Shown here: piece by piece, positions 52,969-60,684 of the stretch
How the letters are laid out: each line of letters starts with the position of its first letter
Numbering within the stretch: position 1 is the stretch's first letter
Assembly (NCBI RefSeq): GCF_024385465.1
Contig: NZ_JANFLS010000001.1
Location: forward strand, 806,001-870,000
Direction: 5' to 3'
From: Arthrobacter sp. zg-Y844
Lineage (GTDB): Bacteria > Actinomycetota > Actinomycetes > Actinomycetales > Micrococcaceae
DNA length: 64,000 bases
The notes under the pieces: model-generated
Told to the model about the DNA's origin: nothing
Database searches by the model: none
The model's input: only the letters and a program-made list of their open reading frames with translations
Made by a program: the position numbers and the translations under genes

Positions 52969-54162
52969 ATGAGCACCGAACCAGGGAACACAAACGCTTC
53001 CAACACCGGACGCGGAGCCTCTGACGGCGGCCCGTTCCGGGACCGGTCCGATCGGCCGGCGCCCGTCGACGACAGCCAGGCTATTCCCGTGGACGGTCAC
53101 CGGGAGGACACCGCCACCCGGGCCATGGACACCGACACCGCCTCCTCTTCTCCGTCGCATGCCACCGGACGCCGCGCAGGCAGCCATGCCGCCGAGCCGG
53201 TAGCGGGCACCGCAAACGACGACGCCGCCGGCCGCGCGATGCCGGTCTCCGATTCCCGTTCGGGCGCCGATTCCGGCTCCGAAGATACGCACACCCGGGT
53301 TGCACCGGTCACCGCCACCCGCTCCCCCGATACCGACGGCACCGGCGAGCACCGCGGCGCAACATCGGTATCTGCCGTGCGTGACCACCGTGACGCAGAT
53401 ACTGAGCGCGATTCTGACCGCGACGCCGAGAACCGGCACGCCATGAACTCCGGCGACACGACAGATGATCGACGCGACGCCCGCGACGACCGGAACGATG
53501 ACCGCGGCGTCGTACGCGACCAGGACCGGGACGGCCGAATTGATGACCGTAACGCCGTGCACACCCGCGAGGCCGCCCTGCCCAACCGTGAGGCACTGCT
53601 GGCCCGGGAGAAGGAACGCTTCGGCGGCTTCAAGTTCGGTGCGGCGTTCTTCGGCTGGCTGACCGCTACCGGAATGGTGGTTCTGCTTTCGGCGCTGGCT
53701 GCGGCGATTGGCGCTGCAGTGGGCCTCTCGGCTGAAACCAACCTCGGCCAGGCGCTGGAATCTGCAGCAGCCAACCAGTCCGCCGGGATCATCGGCGCGA
53801 TCATCATGCTCCTGGTCCTGCTGCTCTCCTACTTTGCCGGTGGATACGTCGCCGGGCGCATGGCCCGCTTCAACGGCGCCAAGCAGGGCCTGGCCGTATG
53901 GCTCTGGGCACTGGTGGCGGCCGCCGTCGTCATCGTCCTGGGCCTGATCTTCGGCAACGACATCCGCAGCATCAGCCAGCTCAACTCGGTTGCGCCGCTG
54001 CCCGAGAACCTGGAAGGCATGGAGGCCGGCACCTGGATTGCCGTCGCTGCCAGCCTGCTGGCCACCCTGCTCGGCGCCATCCTGGGCGGCCTGGCCGGTA
54101 TGCGTTACCACCGCCGTATTGACCGTGCAGACTTCCGCACGGAAGAGTCCGTCGTCCGCTAA
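52969..54162 (+). CDS. membrane protein with long acidic disordered N-terminus
   Basis: Protein of 397 residues. The first 220 residues are hydrophilic, rich in Asp, Arg, Thr and Ser (for example RDADTERDSDRDAENRH) and likely disordered. The C-terminal part has four helices (FGAAFFGWLTATGMVVLL; IIGAIIMLLVLLLSYFAGGY; LWALVAAAVVIVLGLIFG; IAVAASLLATLLGAILGG). No known domain. GGAGAGCAGTAA supplies the start site. Similar proteins occur in many actinobacteria and their function is unknown. Confidence 0.72.
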   Translation: MSTEPGNTNASNTGRGASDGGPFRDRSDRPAPVDDSQAIPVDGHREDTATRAMDTDTASSSPSHATGRRAGSHAAEPVAGTANDDAAGRAMPVSDSRSGADSGSEDTHTRVAPVTATRSPDTDGTGEHRGATSVSAVRDHRDADTERDSDRDAENRHAMNSGDTTDDRRDARDDRNDDRGVVRDQDRDGRIDDRNAVHTREAALPNREALLAREKERFGGFKFGAAFFGWLTATGMVVLLSALAAAIGAAVGLSAETNLGQALESAAANQSAGIIGAIIMLLVLLLSYFAGGYVAGRMARFNGAKQGLAVWLWALVAAAVVIVLGLIFGNDIRSISQLNSVAPLPENLEGMEAGTWIAVAASLLATLLGAILGGLAGMRYHRRIDRADFRTEESVVR

Positions 54163-54179
54163 GACGTTGTCGGTCCTAA

Positions 54180-54227
54180 CGGCCGCTGCAACCGCCGGTT
54201 TCCGGGGATTGCAGCGGCCGTTTTTTG
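54180..54227 (+). terminator. Rho-independent terminator
   Basis: CGGCCGCTGCAA (54180-54191) and TTGCAGCGGCCG (54209-54220) form a 12-bp stem followed by TTTTTTG. Confidence 0.93.
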
Positions 54228-54242
54228 TTGGTCCCCTCACCC

Positions 54243-54515
54243 AGCAGGACGTCCCACGCTCCGGTGCGGAAGCGACGGCTGGGACCTCACCAGCAACAGC
54301 TGCACCACATCGTGGGATGCCGTGTCCGTCAGGATCAAGACGTCCCACCATCCGGTACGGAAGTGGCTCCTGTGACCTCACCTGCAACACCTGCACCACG
54401 TCGTGGGATGCTGTGTCCGCGACGAGCAGGACGTCCCACGCTTCGGTGCGGAAGTGGCGCCTGAGACCCCGCCAGCAACACCGGCGCCACGTAGTGGGAT
54501 GCCGTGCGGGCCACA
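54243..54515. repeat. three 91-bp tandem repeats, noncoding
   Basis: Units 54243-54333, 54334-54424 and 54425-54515. GACGTCCCAC recurs at 54248, 54339 and 54430 and GTGGGATG at 54312, 54403 and 54494, exactly 91 bases apart. The middle of each unit (CGGTGCGGAAG, then CAGCAACA and CACCA) is also conserved. The arms GTCCCAC and GTGGGAT are complementary, so each unit can form a hairpin. The 91-bp period is not a multiple of three, so no frame repeats. It fills most of the 448-base gene-free stretch. Confidence 0.9.
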
Positions 54516-54556
54516 GTGCCAGGCGAGCAGGAATCAATGCCCGACAACTTAAACAC

Positions 54557-54586
54557 GCTGAGGCCCCGCATCTGCGGGGCCTCAGC
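54557..54586 (-). terminator. hairpin downstream of the SDR gene
   Basis: GCTGAGGCCCCGCA and TGCGGGGCCTCAGC form a 14-bp stem, 25 bases past the SDR stop codon on the minus strand. Confidence 0.85.
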
Positions 54587-54610
54587 TCTAACGGGATGAA
54601 ACCGCAGACG

Positions 54611-55519
54611 TTACGGGGACGGGGTGCCGCCGTTGACGTTCAGCGTTTCGCCGATCACGTAGCTGGATTCCGGCGACGCCAGGAAGACGTAGGCCGGAGC
54701 CAGTTCGGTGGGCTGGCCCGCACGGCCCAGCGGGGTGCTCTGGCCGAACTCCGTCAGCGCCTCCTTCTGCTGTCCGTCGGACGGCTGCAGCGGGGTCCAG
54801 AACGGACCCGGCGCCACGGCATTCACACGGATTCCCTTGGGTGCAAGCTGCTGGCCAAGGCCCTTGGTGAAGTTGTTGATGGCCGCCTTGGTGCTGGCGT
54901 AGTCCAGCAGGTCGGCGGACGGCTCGTAGGCCTGGATCGAGGTCGTGTTGATGATGGTCGATCCGGCCGGCAGGTGCTTCAGCGCAGCCTTCGTGACCCG
55001 GAAGAACGAGTAGATGTTGGTCTTGAACGTATGGTCCAGCTGCTCGTCGGAGAGATCTTCAAGGTTCTCCACGGCAATCTGCTTGCCCGCGTTGTTGACC
55101 AGGATGTCCAGCCCACCCAAGGCCGAAACGGCATCCTCGACCAGCTGGCGGCAGTACTCGGGATCCTTGAGGTCACCGGGAAGCCTCACCAGCTTACGGC
55201 CGGTCTTCTCGACCACCTCGGCAATGTGCTGGGCGTCCGGCTCCTCCTCGGGAAGGTAGGAGATGGCGACGTCGGCCCCCTCACGGGCGAACGCAATGGC
55301 CACAGCCGCACCGATGCCGGAATCGCCGCCGGTGATAAGCGCCTTCCGGCCCTCCAGGCGTCCGGTGCCGCGGTAGGTGTCCTCGCCGTGGTCCACGTGC
55401 GGGGTCATGTCCTTGTCCAGGCCCGGCTCGGGCTGGTCCTGGATGGGCGGTGCGATGGACGGGTAGCGGTCCACGGGGTTCTGGAACGTGTACTGGTCCG
55501 ACTTGTTGCCGTTTGTCAT
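54611..55519 (-). CDS. SDR family oxidoreductase (YhdF/YdaD type)
   Basis: Protein of 302 residues of the short-chain dehydrogenase family. A 45-residue N-terminal extension (with MTPHVDHGEDTYRG) precedes the Rossmann motif TGGDSGIGAA, NNAG, catalytic Ser in INTTSIQAYE and YASTK. The extension is typical of the YhdF/YdaD group, which are stress-induced in Bacillus. It reduces an unknown carbonyl with NAD(P)H. ATG 55519 was preferred over GTG 55531. The upstream region has a TAAGCATGCTTA palindrome. Confidence 0.88.
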   Translation of the reverse strand: MTNGNKSDQYTFQNPVDRYPSIAPPIQDQPEPGLDKDMTPHVDHGEDTYRGTGRLEGRKALITGGDSGIGAAVAIAFAREGADVAISYLPEEEPDAQHIAEVVEKTGRKLVRLPGDLKDPEYCRQLVEDAVSALGGLDILVNNAGKQIAVENLEDLSDEQLDHTFKTNIYSFFRVTKAALKHLPAGSTIINTTSIQAYEPSADLLDYASTKAAINNFTKGLGQQLAPKGIRVNAVAPGPFWTPLQPSDGQQKEALTEFGQSTPLGRAGQPTELAPAYVFLASPESSYVIGETLNVNGGTPSP

Positions 55520-55600
55520 AGAAGTTCCCACTTTCGGTAGGTCAGTCCATTCGGGCGGTCCGGCTAGGGCCGCCGTGAAAGGCGGTCGCTCACGCTAACG

Positions 55601-55612
55601 TAAGCATGCTTA
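55601..55612. promoter_or_regulatory. TAAGCATGCTTA palindrome between SDR and USP genes
   Basis: Perfect 12-bp palindrome, 82 bases before the SDR start and 129 before the USP start, on the shared divergent promoter. The AGCATGCT core also sits just upstream of the ThDP enzyme gene. Confidence 0.45.
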
Positions 55613-55740
55613 TTACCCTATGCCCGATTGGCGCTTCTGCTCAAGTCTGCGGTTCCGCCGCACAAATCGCCGCTGCTATGGCCCTGCCCGCTGCCGGGGG
55701 CGCAAACTGCTGCATATCCAACTGCCTTGGAAGGAACATC

Positions 55741-56181
55741 ATGACTGAAGGAACCCGGAAGCGGATTGTCGTTGGCGTGGACGGCTCAGAGGAGTCATTG
55801 GAGGCGCTGCGCCTGGCCCGTCGACTGGCGGACCTGCTGGAATGCCGCATTGAGGCCATCTCGGTGTGGGAGTTTCCGGCAATGCTGGCCACGCCGTTTC
55901 CCACCACCGAATGGTCCCCGCGGGTGGAAGCCGAGCGGGGCCTGGCCGAGGCGGTGGAAGCAGCCTTCGAAGGGAAGGGCATTCCGGAGGGTCTCACCCA
56001 GTCAGCGGTGGCCGGCCAAACCGCCCGGGTGCTGATGGAAGCCAGCCGCGGGGCGGAGATGCTGGTGGTGGGCAACCGAGGACGCGGCGGTTTTGCCGGG
56101 CTGCTGCTTGGCTCGGTCAGCACCGCTGTGGCCGCGCACGCCTACTGCCCGGTGCTGATTGCCCGCCCCCACCGGGACTAA
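55741..56181 (+). CDS. universal stress protein (UspA family)
   Basis: Protein of 146 residues with the UspA ATP-binding pattern: VVGVDGSEESLEALRLA at the start and VVGNRGRGGFAGLLLGSVST near the end (G-2x-G-9x-G-S/T). It is a cytosolic nucleotide-binding stress protein of unknown exact role. ATG 55741 has AAGGAACATC upstream; a longer frame begins inside the divergent promoter and is unlikely. Confidence 0.9.
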   Translation: MTEGTRKRIVVGVDGSEESLEALRLARRLADLLECRIEAISVWEFPAMLATPFPTTEWSPRVEAERGLAEAVEAAFEGKGIPEGLTQSAVAGQTARVLMEASRGAEMLVVGNRGRGGFAGLLLGSVSTAVAAHAYCPVLIARPHRD

Positions 56182-56228
56182 ACCAGCCAGCATCGTCTAT
56201 ACGGAAGGCGCGGGACGCCCGGACGGCC

Positions 56229-56260
56229 CCGGCCCCGGACCGGGGGCGGACCGGGGCCGG
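56229..56260. terminator. hairpin between convergent genes
   Basis: CCGGCCCCGG (56229-56238) and CCGGGGCCGG (56251-56260) form a 10-bp stem with a 12-base loop between the USP and MFS stop codons. Confidence 0.55.
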
Positions 56261-56276
56261 AGCTACCGGACCAGAA

Positions 56277-57800
56277 CTACCGGTGAGCCGGAACCCGGCG
56301 CAGCAGCACGGCCGCACCCGCGGCGGCCACCACCATGGTGACCAGGCCGATCAGCGAGGTGATGTTGACGCCGGAGTCGAAGGCCGTCTGCGCGGAGTGC
56401 AGCAGCGCCGAGGCAGCATCTGCGGGCAGGTCCCGGGCAGCCTCGACGGCGCCGCCCAGGGTTTCCCCGGCGGCAGCCGTCTGCTCCGGGGTCAAACCGG
56501 CCGGGACCTGGACGCCGTTGCGGTAGGCCGCGGTGAGGATGCTGCCCAGCACGGCAGTGCCCAGGACGGACCCGATCTCGTAGGCCGTCTCGGAAATGGC
56601 CGAGGCGGATCCGGCACGGGACGGCGGAACGCTGGCCAGGATCAGGTCGTTGGAAATGGTTTCCGCAGCCCCAACGCCAACGCCGAGCAGCAGGAACGCG
56701 ATGATCAGCTGGAGCACGGTCACCGACTCCCCCGCGGCAAAGACCAGGGCATAGCCGGCTCCGTTGAAGAGCAGCCCGCCGGCCACCACAACCGCAGGGC
56801 GGACCCGTTTCACCAGGGGCACCACGGCCAGGCCGGTGATGATGGTGAGCACCAGTCCGGGCAGCATGGTCAGGCCGGCTTCGATGGGCGTCTGTCCCAC
56901 CACCAGCTGCAGGTGCTGGGAGAGGAAGAAGATGAAGCCCACCATGGCGAACAGGCTGAGCAGGTTCGCGGCGATGGAGCCGCTGAAGACCGGGTTCCGG
57001 AACAGCCGGACGTCGAGCATCGGCTTTTCCCGCGACAGCTGGCGGCGGACAAAGAAGAAGCCCAACACCAGGCCGGCGGCGATGAACGGCAGGCCGGCCG
57101 CGGCGCCGTCGTGCGCGAACTCCTTGATGCCGTAGGTGACCGAGAGCATGGCGCCCATGACCAGGACAACGCCGAGAATGTCGACGGCGCCGGGGCTGGG
57201 GTCCTTGGATTCGGGCAGCAGTATCGGGGCGAAGATCAGCAGCGGCAGCAGCACCGGGATGGACAGCAGGAACACCGAACCCCACCAGAAGTGCTCGAGC
57301 AGCACGCCGCCCACGATCGGGCCGAGGGCCGCGCCGCCGGAGAAGCCGGCGGCCCAGATGGCCACCGCGATCCGGCGCTGGGACGGGTCGGTGAAGATGT
57401 TGCGGATCAGCGACAGGGTGGCGGGCATCAGCATGGCACCGAACACGCCCATCAGGGCACGGGCCACGATCAGCAGCGCCGCGGAGGGCGCAAACGCGGC
57501 CACCAGGGAGAAGACACCAAAGCCCACGCTGCCGATCATCAGCAGGCGGAGCCGGCCGATCCGGTCACCGAGGCTGCCCATGGGCACCAGCAGGCCGGCA
57601 AGGACCAGGGCGTAGACGTCCACGATCCACAACAGTTCGACGCCGGTGGGTGCCAGCGCCTGCGAGAGCGACGGGATGGCGAAGCTCAGGACGTTGTTGT
57701 CGATGGAGATGAGCAGAACGGGCAGCATCAGGACTGCGAGTCCCCACCATTCACGCGTTCCTGCACGCGTAACTGCGGGTTTTTCCTGGACCGCCAGCAC
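56277..57800 (-). CDS. MFS efflux transporter, DHA2 (SmvA/QacA-like)
   Basis: Protein of 507 residues with fourteen helices. Motif D1 (LISIDNNVLSFAIPSLSQAL), motif A (GSLGDRIGRLRLLMIGS) and motif C (GAALGPIVGGVLLEHFWW) are visible. The start is GTG preceded by GGAGGAA; a longer frame crosses the TetR promoter region. Exports drugs such as cationic compounds, by family. The divergent TetR gene and a palindrome between them suggest it is repressed by that TetR and induced by its ligand. Confidence 0.88.
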   Translation of the reverse strand: MLAVQEKPAVTRAGTREWWGLAVLMLPVLLISIDNNVLSFAIPSLSQALAPTGVELLWIVDVYALVLAGLLVPMGSLGDRIGRLRLLMIGSVGFGVFSLVAAFAPSAALLIVARALMGVFGAMLMPATLSLIRNIFTDPSQRRIAVAIWAAGFSGGAALGPIVGGVLLEHFWWGSVFLLSIPVLLPLLIFAPILLPESKDPSPGAVDILGVVLVMGAMLSVTYGIKEFAHDGAAAGLPFIAAGLVLGFFFVRRQLSREKPMLDVRLFRNPVFSGSIAANLLSLFAMVGFIFFLSQHLQLVVGQTPIEAGLTMLPGLVLTIITGLAVVPLVKRVRPAVVVAGGLLFNGAGYALVFAAGESVTVLQLIIAFLLLGVGVGAAETISNDLILASVPPSRAGSASAISETAYEIGSVLGTAVLGSILTAAYRNGVQVPAGLTPEQTAAAGETLGGAVEAARDLPADAASALLHSAQTAFDSGVNITSLIGLVTMVVAAAGAAVLLRRVPAHR

Positions 57801-57865
57801 GGCTTCCTCCTTCAAGGTTGATCTTTCACGGATTCTGGGCAGGGAAAACCCCACCGAAGTACTGT

Positions 57866-57879
57866 ACCGTCTAGACTGT
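57866..57879. promoter_or_regulatory. TetR-type operator between MFS and tetR genes
   Basis: ACCGTCTAGACTGT is a 14-bp near-palindrome (12 of 14) centred on TCTAGA, 66 bases from the MFS start and 52 from the TetR start. A typical place for a TetR dimer site. Confidence 0.65.
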
Positions 57880-57930
57880 ATGGTAGCCAAATTGCGGCTG
57901 TTTCGTCCGCTGATGGCGTAGCGTAAAAGC

Positions 57931-58497
57931 ATGCCCAACACTCGTCCCGCCCGGGACCGCATCCTCGATGCCTATGAGGAGCTCCTCATCAATGAAGGCC
58001 CCCGCGGCGCCACCCTGGACGCCGTCGTCGCCCGCGCCGAGGTTTCCAAAGGCGGCCTGCTGTATCACTTCAAGAACAAGGAAGCGATGGCCGGGGCCCT
58101 GATCGAAAAGCTCCGCAGCCTCGCCGCGGCAGACCTGCAGACCATGCGCGAGGATCCGGAAGGGCCGGCGCGGTACCTGGTCCGCAGCTCCGTGTACGTC
58201 GGCAGCGAGCTGGACCGGGCACTGATCGGCGTCGTCCGCCTGGCGCAGGCATCCGATCCCGTAGCCTCGGAGCTGCTGCAGGACATCCACCGCAGCTGGT
58301 TCGACCTGGTCCATGACGAGGTGGGCGATCCGGGCATTGCCCGTGCCATCACCCTGCTGGCCGACGGCTTGTATTACAACGAGGGCCTGCCCGGCGGCTG
58401 GCCGCAGGCCACCCGCGACAGCCGCACGCATTCCGTCTCCGACCTGCTGGAAATCGTGGATGTCCTGAAATCCCACGCCCAGCAGGCGCAGACGTAA
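57931..58497 (+). CDS. TetR family transcriptional regulator
   Basis: Protein of 188 residues with an N-terminal TetR HTH (ATLDAVVARAEVSKGGLLYHFKNKEAMAGAL) of which GGLLYHF is characteristic, and an all-helical ligand domain. Divergent from the DHA2 exporter. TAGCGT lies six bases before the ATG and no ribosome binding site is visible, so it may be leaderless. It likely binds the palindrome at 57866 and represses both genes. Confidence 0.9.
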   Translation: MPNTRPARDRILDAYEELLINEGPRGATLDAVVARAEVSKGGLLYHFKNKEAMAGALIEKLRSLAAADLQTMREDPEGPARYLVRSSVYVGSELDRALIGVVRLAQASDPVASELLQDIHRSWFDLVHDEVGDPGIARAITLLADGLYYNEGLPGGWPQATRDSRTHSVSDLLEIVDVLKSHAQQAQT

Positions 58498-58540
58498 CCT
58501 TCCGGCGACACCCGACAGTGTCCGGCGCGGAATTCCCCGT

Positions 58541-58626
58541 GGTTTGGGAAAAACCCTGCGGTTTGTGACAATCCCTGCGCCGCGCAACGCAGGGATCCGG
58601 ACAAACTGCAGGGATCCGGACAAACC
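58541..58626. repeat. intergenic hairpin repeat, copy 3
   Basis: CCCTGCGGTTTGT (58554-58566) pairs with ACAAACTGCAGGG (58601-58613) with one mismatch, enclosing ATCCCTGCG/CGCAGGGAT (58571-58579 and 58588-58596). CCGGACAAAC occurs twice in the 3' half. Located between the TetR stop and the RraA start. Confidence 0.7.
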
Positions 58627-58698
58627 GAGGGCCGGCGTAGGGCCAACCCTCGGCGTGGCAGGATGATTCACTGCTGTGCCGTCTGCCACAGTGGTGCC

Positions 58699-59166
58699 AT
58701 GAACACAAGCACAGCTGACCTGTACGACGAACGCGGCGACGAGCTGGCCTCGGTGTCCCTGCAGTTCCAGGACCTGGGCGGGCATGTGGGCTTCACCGGC
58801 CCCATCCGCACCGTCCGCTGCCTGGAGGACAACGGCATCATCAAGTCCCTGCTGAACTCCCCGGGCGAGGGCGCGGTATTGGTGGTCGACGGCGCCGGGT
58901 CGCTGAACACCGCACTGATGGGAGATCTGATTGCCGGCGCCGCCGTGGAGAACGGCTGGGCCGGCGTCGTCATCAACGGCGCCATCCGTGACCGTGCCGC
59001 CGTCGCCAAGCTGCCCCTGGGCGTGAAGGCACTGGGCTCGAATCCGCGCAAGAGCGCCAAAAACTCTGTCGGCGAGGTGGATGTGCCCGTAGAGTTCGGC
59101 GGCGTCACCTTCCGTCCCGGCGCAGTGCTCTACGCCGATGAGGACGGGATCCTCGTCGAACCCTAG
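58699..59166 (+). CDS. rraA: RraA family protein
   Basis: Protein of 155 residues with the RraA fold: DGAGSLNTALMGDLIAGAA near residue 65 and VVINGAIRDRAAV near 97. In E. coli RraA inhibits RNase E; related proteins are class II aldolases of the HMG/CHA type. In an actinobacterium the role as RNase E regulator is uncertain. It is followed nine bases later by the hydrolase gene, so the two are probably cotranscribed. Confidence 0.85.
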   Translation: MNTSTADLYDERGDELASVSLQFQDLGGHVGFTGPIRTVRCLEDNGIIKSLLNSPGEGAVLVVDGAGSLNTALMGDLIAGAAVENGWAGVVINGAIRDRAAVAKLPLGVKALGSNPRKSAKNSVGEVDVPVEFGGVTFRPGAVLYADEDGILVEP

Positions 59167-59174
59167 GAGTCCCG

Positions 59175-59762
59175 ATGGCCAACGTCCTGCTCTTCCACCA
59201 CGCGCTCGGCCTGACCTCCGGCATGGATGCCTTCGCCGAGGTCCTGCGCGAGGCCGGCCACACGGTGACGGTGCCCGATCTCTATGACGGACGTACGTTC
59301 ACCGACCTGGAGGACGGAGTGGCCTATGCCCAGGAGATCGGCATGGACACCATCGAAGAACTGGGTGTCAGCATTGCAAACCGGTTCCCGGAGGACATGG
59401 TCTATATCGGCTTCTCCCTCGGCGTGATCCCGGCCCAGCGGCTGGCGCAGACCCGCCCCGGCGCACGTGGCGCGGTGCTGGTCAGCGCCTGTGTGCCGCT
59501 TGGTCCCTTCGGTGATACCTGGCCGGCCGGTGTGCCGGTGCAGATCCACGGCATGGACGCCGATGAGGAATTCGTGGACAGCGGGGACCTGGACGCCGCG
59601 GAGAACCTGGCCGCGTCCACGCCGGACGCCGACCTTTTCCTCTATATGGGTGCCTCGCACCTGTTCGCTGACATCAGCCTGCCGGACTACGACATGGACG
59701 CGGCGTTCACGCTCACCCGGCTGGTGCTCCAGCTGCTGGAGCGGGCGGACAACCCCGCTTAG
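59175..59762 (+). CDS. dienelactone hydrolase family protein
   Basis: Protein of 195 residues with an alpha/beta-hydrolase fold. Nucleophile position GFSLG (Ser, rather than the Cys of true dienelactone hydrolases), preceded by a typical N-terminal VLLFHHALGLTSG, and a His in ASHLFAD near residue 165. Substrate unknown. TAGGAG precedes the ATG. Its last four bases overlap the convergent CitE-like gene. Confidence 0.82.
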   Translation: MANVLLFHHALGLTSGMDAFAEVLREAGHTVTVPDLYDGRTFTDLEDGVAYAQEIGMDTIEELGVSIANRFPEDMVYIGFSLGVIPAQRLAQTRPGARGAVLVSACVPLGPFGDTWPAGVPVQIHGMDADEEFVDSGDLDAAENLAASTPDADLFLYMGASHLFADISLPDYDMDAAFTLTRLVLQLLERADNPA

Positions 59763-60604
59763 GCGTTCCAGAGTCCGTAGGAGTCCGCCAGCGAGGAGAT
59801 CTTCTGGGCGCGGGCCAGGCGCGGCAGGTAGGAGCCGTCGCCCACCACAGCACCGGCTGCGTGCGCTTCCAGCAGCTCGTGGGCCCAGGTGATTTCCGAG
59901 CCGCTCGGCGAGAGCCCCTGGTTGATGAAGTCCGTCGCCTCGGGCATCAGGCACAGCTTGCCGGTCATGCCCATGCTCTGGGTGACCTTGCAGGCGTCCA
60001 GCAGCTTCTCGCCCAGTGCGCCGACGGTGGGACCGTCGATAGGGCCGGGCAGCTGGCCGACGCGGGACGCAACAACGAGCTTGGAGCGGGCGTAGGCCAG
60101 GGCCATCGGATCATCCGAGGCGCCGGTGTCGCGGCGGAAATCGCCGACGCCGAACGCGAGGCGGAACGTGCCCGGCGCGCTGGCGATGGCGGTGGCGTTC
60201 TCGATGCCGAGGGCCGATTCCACGAGGGCGAGCACCGGGGTGCCGGCCTGCAGCCGCATTGCCGTGTGGGTGACCTGCTCGGGCTTCTCGGTCATCGCGA
60301 GCATCACGCCGCGCAGGCCCGGGGCCTTGGAGAGGGCAGCGAGGTCATCGGCCCAGTACTCGGTTTCGATGCCGTTGACGCGCACCCACGCGGTCATGCC
60401 GGTGGACAGGGCCTCGACAACCCGTTCACGGGCTTCGGCCTTGCCGCCGGCCGGAACGGCGTCTTCCATGTCGAAGACCACCGAATCAGCTTCGGACGCC
60501 AGCGCCGGCGCAAAGTTCGCTTCGTCTGCGGCGGACGCCAGCAGCCAGGAACGGGACAGTTTCGCGGGAAGGGCAGCGGCTCGGCTGTTTCGGAAAGGGG
60601 CCAT
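59759..60604 (-). CDS. HpcH/HpaI aldolase / citrate lyase beta-like protein (CitE-like)
   Basis: Protein of 281 residues with the CitE/aldolase TIM-barrel pattern: VVFDMEDAVPAGGKAEAR (Mg2+ binding region), VRVNGIETEYW, LALVESALGIENA (Glu ligand) and LAFGVGDFRRDTG. CitE-like proteins cleave or form C-C bonds of short-chain acyl-CoA or malyl/citramalyl substrates. It lies 80 bases downstream of the purine-degradation genes on the same strand, and could act on a product such as glyoxylate. Exact reaction unknown. Confidence 0.83.
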   Translation of the reverse strand: MAPFRNSRAAALPAKLSRSWLLASAADEANFAPALASEADSVVFDMEDAVPAGGKAEARERVVEALSTGMTAWVRVNGIETEYWADDLAALSKAPGLRGVMLAMTEKPEQVTHTAMRLQAGTPVLALVESALGIENATAIASAPGTFRLAFGVGDFRRDTGASDDPMALAYARSKLVVASRVGQLPGPIDGPTVGALGEKLLDACKVTQSMGMTGKLCLMPEATDFINQGLSPSGSEITWAHELLEAHAAGAVVGDGSYLPRLARAQKISSLADSYGLWNA

Positions 60605-60684
60605 ACAGAAGACATTACTTTCAGGGTCGGCGGTTGCGTAAATGCGACGGGCGTCATGTGGGCACCGTCACGCAAACGGTCCGG

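Noticed and set aside
54225-54464. Open frame across the 91-bp repeats as a repeat protein
   Set aside because: The 91-base period shifts the frame each time, so the translated units do not repeat; no ribosome binding site and no composition typical of a gene.
54243-54515. 91-bp repeats as a CRISPR array
   Set aside because: The whole unit repeats, there are no unique spacers of 30-40 bases, only three copies, and no cas genes.
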